A DNA stretch of 64,000 bases from the NCBI GenBank assembly GCA_015501055.1, contig JADNYV010000020.1:1-64000 (forward strand), written 5' to 3'. A program made the translations under genes and the position numbers. The notes under the pieces were generated by a model that saw nothing but the letters and a program-made list of their open reading frames with translations, was not told where the DNA came from and ran no database searches. This DNA comes from Mucidula mucida. Taxonomy: Eukaryota; Basidiomycota; Agaricomycetes; Agaricales; Physalacriaceae. Shown here piece by piece: positions 57,616-64,000 of the stretch (position 1 is its first letter; each line of letters begins with the position of its first letter).

Positions 57616-58277
57616 TTAATCGTTCTTCAAACTCGACTTTGTGAAAGAGTTCGTGATGCGGTAGCCCATGTCCACGGCCATGCCCAGAGGCACTAGAGAG
57701 AACGGGACATAACCCGACAATATGATAGTGCGTTGCGCAGTGCTGAGGCCGTCGTGTTGCACAACGTGTACAAGGCAGGGAAGCGTCGTCGTGACAGTAG
57801 AGGACGCGTAAACCAAGAGGAGCACATAGATCGACTTTGAGTCTAGCAAGAGGTTGTCAATCTCCCAAGCGTCTTGAACTGATAGACACACACCTTTCCA
57901 TAGAGCAATCATCCCTAGCACGAATACGGGAAGTTGGAAGAGACTGCAAGGTATTAAGATAGCGAATAACGTGCACTAAATGAAATCGTACAACTCAATC
58001 GCGAGAAAACAGATGAACCAGGTGAGGTTGTGCTCTTTCCGCATCGCGCCTCCAATGAGAGGGTCATTTGAGAAACTGATGTAGTACTCGGGGATTGAGG
58101 GAAGCCAGGTGTAAGGATAGAACAAGGCTTGAAAGTCGACAGCAAAAGACGCGACGAGGTGCCACTATGTGATATTCGTTGGAGGGTTAAGTTACGAATA
58201 TAGCAAGCTACGCATACCAAGAAAAAGGTGAAGTAAACCAGATCCAGAGGGCGAGATGCAAGTGGGACGCGTGACAT
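57616..58277 (-). CDS. EXPERA-domain membrane protein, TMEM97/sigma-2 receptor-like, copy A
   Basis: Four-helix membrane proteins of the EXPERA group (EBP, TM6SF, TMEM97) act in sterol handling at the ER. It reads MSRVPLASRPLDLVYFTFFL, then after an intron DFQALFYPYTWLPSIPEYY, GGAMRKEHNLTWFICFLAIE, LFQLPVFVLGMIALWKG, DSKSIYVLLLVYASSTVTTT and SGYVPFSLVPLGMAVDMGYR, ending SFTKSSLKND. The RPLDL(V/L)YF start and the P(x)FVLG motif fit TMEM97. About 170 residues and four introns. Followed upstream by a paralogue in the same orientation, 60 bp from its stop to this start. Ligand unknown. Confidence 0.8.
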
Positions 58278-58337
58278 GATGGTAGGAGACAGTGTTGCAT
58301 TCACCCTCGTCGGAGGTAAAATTATGCATTTATTTAT

Positions 58338-59019
58338 CTACTCATTTTTAGTTGTAACTCTACTCGAAGAAGTTTGAACGATATTGTGCAGCCTCAAGGC
58401 CATATCTACAGCCATAGCGAAAGGTAACAAGAAAAAGGGTATATAGCTTGAGAGCAGCATAACTAGCTGCTCCGTGGTCAAAGAATCTGAGCGGTGGATC
58501 ACAAATGCTATGCATGGAAGGGTAGTGGTCGCCGTGGATGCCGCATAGGCAAGCAGGAGGACATAGATCGACTTGGAGCCTGTCCGTTCACGCGTGAGTT
58601 GACGACACGGGTTTACGACGCGTCAACTTGCCTTTCCACAGCCCACGAGCACCGATGATAAAGACAGGAAGTTGAAATAACCTGGATGCTGGCGTCAGAA
58701 CACGATAGTGTGAATGGAAGGCGGACAAGTCGTACATTTCAACGTAGAGGAAGCAGTTGAACCAAACAAGTTGTGGGTCTTTCAGCATGGCGCCTCGTAT
58801 AAGAGGGTCGGCAGAGTACCCAGTATACCACTCTGGTAACGATGGCAGGAATGTATTTGGGTGCAGGAGGGCCTGAAGGTCGACTAGCAGTGACGCGGGG
58901 ATATGCATCTGTAGTTGACGTTCAATTCGATGCACGACAGTATTGGCGAAACGTACGATGAAAAAAGAGAAATAGAGCAAGTCTAAAGGACGCGACGAAA
59001 GGGGAATACGGCTGGACAT
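58338..59019 (-). CDS. EXPERA-domain membrane protein, TMEM97-like, copy B
   Basis: A tandem paralogue of copy A. It starts MSSRIPLSSRPLDLLYFSFF, then LLVDLQALLHPNTFLPSLP, EWYTGYSADPLIRGAMLKDP, QLVWFNCFLYVEM, LFQLPVFIIGARGLWKG, GSKSIYVLLLAYAASTATTT, and ends VQTSSSRVTTKNE with TAG at 58338. The same intron positions appear to be kept, with one before LFQLPVF and one before GSKSIYV. ATG 59019 is chosen to match the copy A start. The two proteins are clearly related but well diverged, so the duplication is not recent. Four membrane helices predicted. Confidence 0.8.
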
Positions 59020-59282
59020 GATGGTGAGAGTGTGGGTAGCCCGGCAATGCAACGACTGTATCATCGGTTGGCGAAATGGTCAATAGTCTCAACATGCAAG
59101 GGTTCAAATCGGCAGTTCAATGTAGTCTCGCGTCCTCCCATGGACGCGCGCAACGGCTTGGAATAAACAAAGTCCTTCGGCCAGTTCGGCTTTACGCCCA
59201 AGGATCACCTGCCTCCCCACGTGCCCCTTCCCCGCATTATATGAACTGGGTTGTTCTCTTGTGCTCTCACTGAGCTACAAGT

Positions 59283-61339
59283 ATGTCTGCCAGCAGAAAT
59301 TCTATCCTCCGTCTCATCAACGCATCGCAACATTCTGCCTGCCCGTGTCACGGCTGCAGCAGCGCTGGACACCACGGTAGTCATCACGCAGTCAACCAGC
59401 TCCGGAAACTGGCGACGCCTGTGAACCGCGTCGAAAAGGAGTATGCATTTGAGGTCGGTTCTCCATGGCCCATATCTGTTATGCTCATATCACCTAGGTT
59501 GCTGCATCTAATCTGCGATTCGGAGATGGAGTAACGAGAGAAGTTGGCATGGACTTGAAGAACCTGAAGGCGACCAAGGTCGGTCACACGTTCCGTGCAT
59601 TGACTGCTGTATTCATCCCATGTTAGGTCGGTGTCTTCACGGACCCCGTTGTTGCGCGTCTGCGACCAATGCAGACAGTACGTTCTGCCGGCCGAGCCGG
59701 CCGAACTATCCACTGACGGTTATAGGCTCTGGACTCCTTACAAGCGCAACAAGACCTACCATTTGAAGTGTACGATAAAGTCGTAGCAGAGCCTACTGAG
59801 GACAGCTGGCGCGATGCCATTGCCTGGGCCCGCAAACACGACTTTAGTCACTTCTTGGCGTACGTCCATTAGCCCAAATCAGTTAACAAAATCTAACGGT
59901 TATACAGTGTCGGAGGCGGAAGTGTCATTGATACTGCCAAAGCTGCAAACCTGTATGACTCTTAGATGTGCTCCCAGCTGAGTTTGACGCGTCCTAGATT
60001 CACGGTATACAAGGATGCCGATCTCATGGACTATATCAACGCCCCAGTGGGCAAGGGTCTCCCTATTTCTGACAAGCTTCGTCCTTTGATAGCTATTCCC
60101 ACAACTGCTGGCACCGGCTCGGAGACCACCGGCGCGGCTATTGTCGATATAACGTCCAAGTCATTCAAGACAGGCATTGCAAGCCGCGCTTTGAAACCAA
60201 TTCTTGGGATAGTGGTATGCATAACTGTATTGACTCTATGATCAAAGCTGATACAGCAGCGAAGGACACTATGAATACAGAGTCGTGCCCGAGAGAAGTA
60301 CACATCAGTGCCGGTCTTGACGTCTTGTTCCACAGCATGGAAAGCTACACTGCTATTCCGTACGTGTATTTTTAATCGCGGGTCTCGTATCTCACGATTC
60401 CTCAGGTATACCGAACGCACACCGCGACCGGCAAACCCCATCCTTCGACCAGCATACCAAGGAAGCAATCCCGTCGCAGATATCTTCTCTCTATGGGCTT
60501 TACAGACCACTGTGAAGTATCTGCCACGCGTCGCTAAAAACGTCGAAGACGAGGAAGCTAGAAGACAGATGCTGTAAGTCTATCATTGGCTATCGCACAG
60601 GATATTTACTTATAGCGCAGGCTGGCTGCTTCATTCGCTGGCATCGGTTTCGGTAATGCAGGTGTCCATTTGTGCCATGGAATGAGTTATCCTGTGCGTT
60701 TCTCTCTGTTCCATTGATGGTATGGGTATTCATGGTTCTTCATGCAGATCTCAGGCCTTAACAAGAAGGGACCAAAATACAAGCATCCTGGCTATCTTCT
60801 GGACCATCCCATCATCCCACATGGTGTTAGGTATGTATCTTTCCCCCGCTCTCTGGGCTTCATGTTTATCATCCATCAGCGTTGCGTTAACTGGGCCCGC
60901 TGGTACGATGGTTATTTCGGCTTTGCTGCCATGGTGCTGATGCGCTCTCACAGTATTCCAATTTACCGCGCCTTCATCTCCGGACCGACACCGTCAAGCA
61001 TTAGCAATCTTCACAGGGACTACTGTGTCGGATCCATCGATATCTGCAATCCCAGATTCAGATATTGGACTTCATCTATATGAAGCCATTGCTCGTTTCC
61101 TTGATGGTCTTGGTGTTCCACGTGGACTGAAAGCTGTAGGGTAGGTGTTGTCCACATTGTTCATTATCTCAGGCGCTAAGTGTCCTTCAAGGTATACTTC
61201 GGCAGATATCGACCGATTGGTTGAAGGAACACTGCCGCAGCGACGCGTGTTAGACCTAGCTCCTGGGATCGGTGATTTTGTGGGCGAAGATGGCAGGATG
61301 CATTTGACAAAGATGATTGAGAGGTCAATGGAGTATTAG
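59283..61339 (+). CDS. Hydroxyacid-oxoacid transhydrogenase / iron alcohol dehydrogenase (ADHFE1-like), mitochondrial
   Basis: HOT couples oxidation of gamma-hydroxybutyrate to reduction of 2-oxoglutarate. The N-terminus [20 protein letters not shown] is basic and could be a mitochondrial presequence. The body is an iron-containing [50 protein letters not shown] (nucleotide binding), [20 protein letters not shown] with [45 protein letters not shown] and [13 protein letters not shown] (metal-ligand histidines). The C-terminus has [15 protein letters not shown] and [17 protein letters not shown]. Eleven or so introns. Where many homologues read DPLNT this one reads DTMNTESCP. Complete length, about 500 residues. 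Confidence 0.9.
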
Positions 61340-61460
61340 GATGTCATTTATGCAATTATCTGGAACACGCAATTCTTTGCACTTCGGGTAAAAAAAAAAG
61401 TCACGTCAAGGTAAGTAATACGCGAATGTCCTCAATGTAGAAAGAAATTTCCGAATTACA

Positions 61461-62757
61461 TCAGAAACCCTCAGCCAAACCACCATAGCGCTTTGGCAAA
61501 TTCTCCTCGTCGATGACGGCAAGAAGAGCCTTCTTGATCTCGTGCGTGCTCGTGCCAACCATGTTCATTTTGGCAAATGTTGCAGAAGGGATGAAGGTCT
61601 TGAAGAACCAGAATATCCAGGACATGAGGGTTGGGACATTGATGAAGAATTTCTTGGACTGAGAAAGCGTCAACAATGGTCATGCAACCTGTGTAGAACG
61701 CACCAGGAGTTCCGGATAATGAGACGAGAACACATTCGAAGCCTCAGATGCCGCCTGTTTTGAGTTGGCGTCACGACTTGACATGCTAACGCCCTCGTAA
61801 TCTAGGAGACGCGATCAGTTCATGTTTAGCACGTAGATATACAATACCATACCGTGAATCTGCACGGTTTGATCGACCGTTACGAAATCGCACTGCGCAA
61901 CAGTCTCTTCCATGAGCTTGACACGCCACCTGATGAAGCGAGGCACGTCCCCAAAAACGGCCTTGATGTCCTTGTTTCCCCCATAAACGTTATATCTAAT
62001 TGAAATGTGAGATGGCAGCTGAATTGGGGTTGACGTGAACTTACGATACCGGACGGCCTTGCTTGTCGGTCTTGTAGATGTGTCCGAGAGCGCCAAATAT
62101 TTCCTGAGGAAATTCCTCCTTCATGAGAGCGTCGATGCCAATCTCATCTCTCCAGCGGAGGGTGTTGACCAGCATCTCGCGCGCCGCTTTGACGTTGAGA
62201 TTCCTGACATGCGTGTCAACGACTAGTGAACACATGAAGATCATGTACAACCGACCTGGCTCGCAAGAACTTGACCAGGATAACGCTGACACGCGCGTCG
62301 TTGGCTGGTTTCCAAGGATCAATAACGACGCCCCAGAAAGTGATGGGCGCATCCTTATTGTCCTTCTTGTCAGGGTATCCATCTGAGAATATCTCTGGCA
62401 ATTGTTTCTGTACGCGAAATGAGGGAAGCGGTCAGTAATAGCAGAATTAGTACTTACGCGGAACTCTTTGAGTGCAGTCCACTCGGCTTGGGTGAAGGCC
62501 TGGGTAAGAGCATTCTGGGGCTCTTCTTTGGGTACCTCGACCGTGCGGGGCTCAGTGACTGGGGCAGGAGTGGCCATTGGGGGCGTTGTGGAAGGAGCAG
62601 GAGCAGGCGTGTCTACCGCAGTGCTAGGCTCAGGCTCTTTTTCAGGCTTCACGATAGGTTCCGCAGTCTTCACATCAGGTGTCGTCTCCACCTGCGCCAC
62701 AGGTGCAGTCTCGCTCGTGGCAGCCAGTACCGGAGTCTGTGTATGTGGTTCAACCAT
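61461..62757 (-). CDS. SFH5: Sec14-family phosphatidylinositol transfer protein, SFH5-like
   Basis: CRAL-TRIO lipid-transfer protein that moves phosphatidylinositol between membranes. A long Pro/Thr/Glu-rich N-terminus (PAPAPSTTPPMATPAPVTEP) precedes LTQAFTQAEWTALKEF, VSVILVKFLRAR, LNVKAAREMLVNTLRWRDEI, FPQEIFGALGHIYKTDKQGR, PVRYNVYGGN, FIRWRVKLMEETVAQ, QTVQIHDYEGVSM, FINVPTLMSWIFWFFKTFIP and YGGLAEGF at the end. DYEGVS...YPELL...FFINVP is the SFH5 order. ATG 62757 is used; an upstream in-frame TTG is not a start. About five introns. Divergent from the SLY41-like transporter. Confidence 0.85.
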
Positions 62758-62908
62758 AGCTGTGGTCAAGATTCGCTTATCAGTTTAGATAAGATGCAGG
62801 CGGCTGTTCATCCACAATTCTCACGGTTTCTCCTGGCTACTGCCTTCTCCGCCTGATCTGTTGTATGCTCGCCCATTGAGCCGACTTTCAGTCTTTTACC
62901 CCCCGGAA
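62758..62908. promoter_or_regulatory. Short divergent promoter between SFH5-like and SLY41-like genes
   Basis: 151 bp between the two start codons. No TATA box or other known site is visible. Confidence 0.4.
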
Positions 62909-64000
62909 ATGCACAGTCACGTCTCTATCTCCAACGGCTACAACGACCAGACACGATCCGCCGAGCCGTGGATGTCTGGACAGTCATTACCCTTGTATGC
63001 CAACGCCCAGCCTGTCTCAAAATTCGCCGACTTGCAAAGCGCCTTTGCCCGGTTGAAAAACAAAGTTGTACGGCCTCTCCAGCGCGTGGGCCCACTGGCT
63101 GGCACCCGGACGCTATCGTCGGGCACCGGTGCCCCATCACCATCCAGCCTCAAATTCATATTCATGTGCAGCCTTTGGTATACCTCGTCCGCGCTCTCCT
63201 CCAACACCGGAAAAGCCATTCTAAACCAGTTCCGCTACCCCGTCACCCTAACCTTCGTCCAGTTCGGCTTTATCTCCCTATACTGCCTGCTCCTCATGTC
63301 GCCCGCCATTCGTTTCTCGCACCTGAGATCGCCGACGCGGGCAATCCTCAAGAGTACTATTCCTATGGGCATGTTCCAGGTCGGTGGTCATGTGTTTTCA
63401 AGCATGGCCATATCCACCATTCCCGTCAGCACTGTCCATACTATCAAAGTTCGTGTTAGCAACTCTCTGGCCCTGCAACTGGTACTGATTTTTATTAGGC
63501 GCTCTCACCATTATTCACTGTCGCGGCGTACGCTCTTCTCTTTGGAGTGAGCTATTCAAGCAAGACATATATGTCTCTGCTCCCGCTCACCATTGGTGTC
63601 ATGCTAGCATGTTCCTTTGATATGTCCGCGTCAAACTATGTTGGGCTCCTATGCGCATTTGGGTCCGCCTTGGTCTTTGTGAGCTCCAACATATTCTTCA
63701 AGAAGATCATGCCATCGGGTGCTTCGCAGTCGACTAGCAAGCTCGACAAGCTGAACCTCTTGTTCTATTCCGCGAGCGTCGCGTTCGTGCTTATGATCCC
63801 GATATGGATGTGGTCAGATCTACCCGCACTGCTGGGATCTTCGGAGCACGTCGTACATCCCAGCCACAGCCACCACCATTCCTATGCCTCTGTCGCATAC
63901 TACTTTTTCATGAATGGCACGGTTCACTTTGCGCAAAACATCATTGCCTTTGTTATCTTGTCCTCGACTTCGCCTGTCACGTACTCCATCGCGTCGCTCA
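62909..64000 (+). CDS. Triose-phosphate-transporter-family protein, SLY41-like (3' end outside window)
   Basis: A nucleotide-sugar/phosphate-sugar type transporter (DMT superfamily, TPT family) of ER or Golgi. Starts MHSHVSISNGYNDQTRSAEP at 62909; an in-frame TTG at 62861 is ignored. Helices seen: FIFMCSLWYTSSALSSNTGK, VTLTFVQFGFISLYCLLLM, FQVGGHVFSSMAISTIPVST. One intron (GTTCGTG...TTATTAG) then leads to ALSPLFTVAAYALLFGVSYS, LPLTIGVMLACSFDM, GLLCAFGSALVFVSSNIFFK, LLFYSASVAFVLMIPIWMW and, at the right edge, NIIAFVILSSTSPVTYSIAS. The STVHTIKALSPLFTV and KLDKLNLLFY blocks match Sly41. Truncated by the window end; substrate unknown. Confidence 0.85.

Noticed and set aside
59060..59130. Possible tRNA (GGTTCAAAT B-box-like and TGGCGAAATGG A-box-like sequence)
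   Set aside because: The boxes are about 33 bases apart, too close for a tRNA, and no acceptor stem pairs.

Overview
The window looks like nuclear DNA of a mushroom-forming basidiomycete (Agaricomycetes). Genes are dense and run on both strands. Almost every gene is cut by several introns of about 45-60 nt with GT...AG ends and CTRAY-like branch points. The gene content fits: class I hydrophobins in a tandem array, F-box families of mushroom type, and a CLN-type G1 cyclin. No bacterial, organellar or CRISPR features were seen. Species cannot be told from the sequence.

Layout. 1-2.1 kb: gene-poor, with decayed coding fragments on the + strand. 2.1-10.6 kb: a minus-strand run of PRP40 (splicing), an EEF1A-KMT-like methyltransferase, glycerol kinase and a GH47 alpha-mannosidase. 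11.7-30.5 kb: housekeeping genes, namely AP180 (endocytosis), PDCD5, an F-box protein, PalC/Rim23 (pH signalling), a NASP-type histone chaperone, ATG17-like, PRO2 (proline synthesis), a G1 cyclin, TRM82 (tRNA m7G) and PAF1 (transcription elongation). 30.8-40.7 kb: an island of broken genes. It holds a heavily mutated membrane oxidoreductase pseudogene, then a secreted pectate-lyase-like gene split by a mobile element. 41-43 kb: an F-box protein. 44-49.7 kb: four tandem class I hydrophobins, two intact and two each broken by a one-base deletion. 50.7-64 kb: an unrecognised Ser/Pro-rich protein, a small spliced ORF, a TBC RabGAP, ribosomal protein eL43, a small membrane protein, two tandem EXPERA/TMEM97-like genes, an iron alcohol dehydrogenase (HOT), an SFH5-like Sec14 protein, and a SLY41-like transporter that runs off the right edge.

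The most striking structure is at 35,223-39,730. A 2,253-bp element with CACCACC terminal inverted repeats and a TA target duplication lies in the pectate-lyase-like gene, and a second copy of the same length lies inside the first, again at a TA. The order is left-left-right-right, which is what an element inserted into itself should give. Removing the outer element restores the host reading frame exactly. Each copy carries one spliced gene of unknown function in which I see no transposase motif, so this may be an undescribed or non-autonomous DNA transposon family. The two copies differ by at least one base and look almost identical, so the events are recent.

All products come from reading translations and splice sites by eye; no database search was run.
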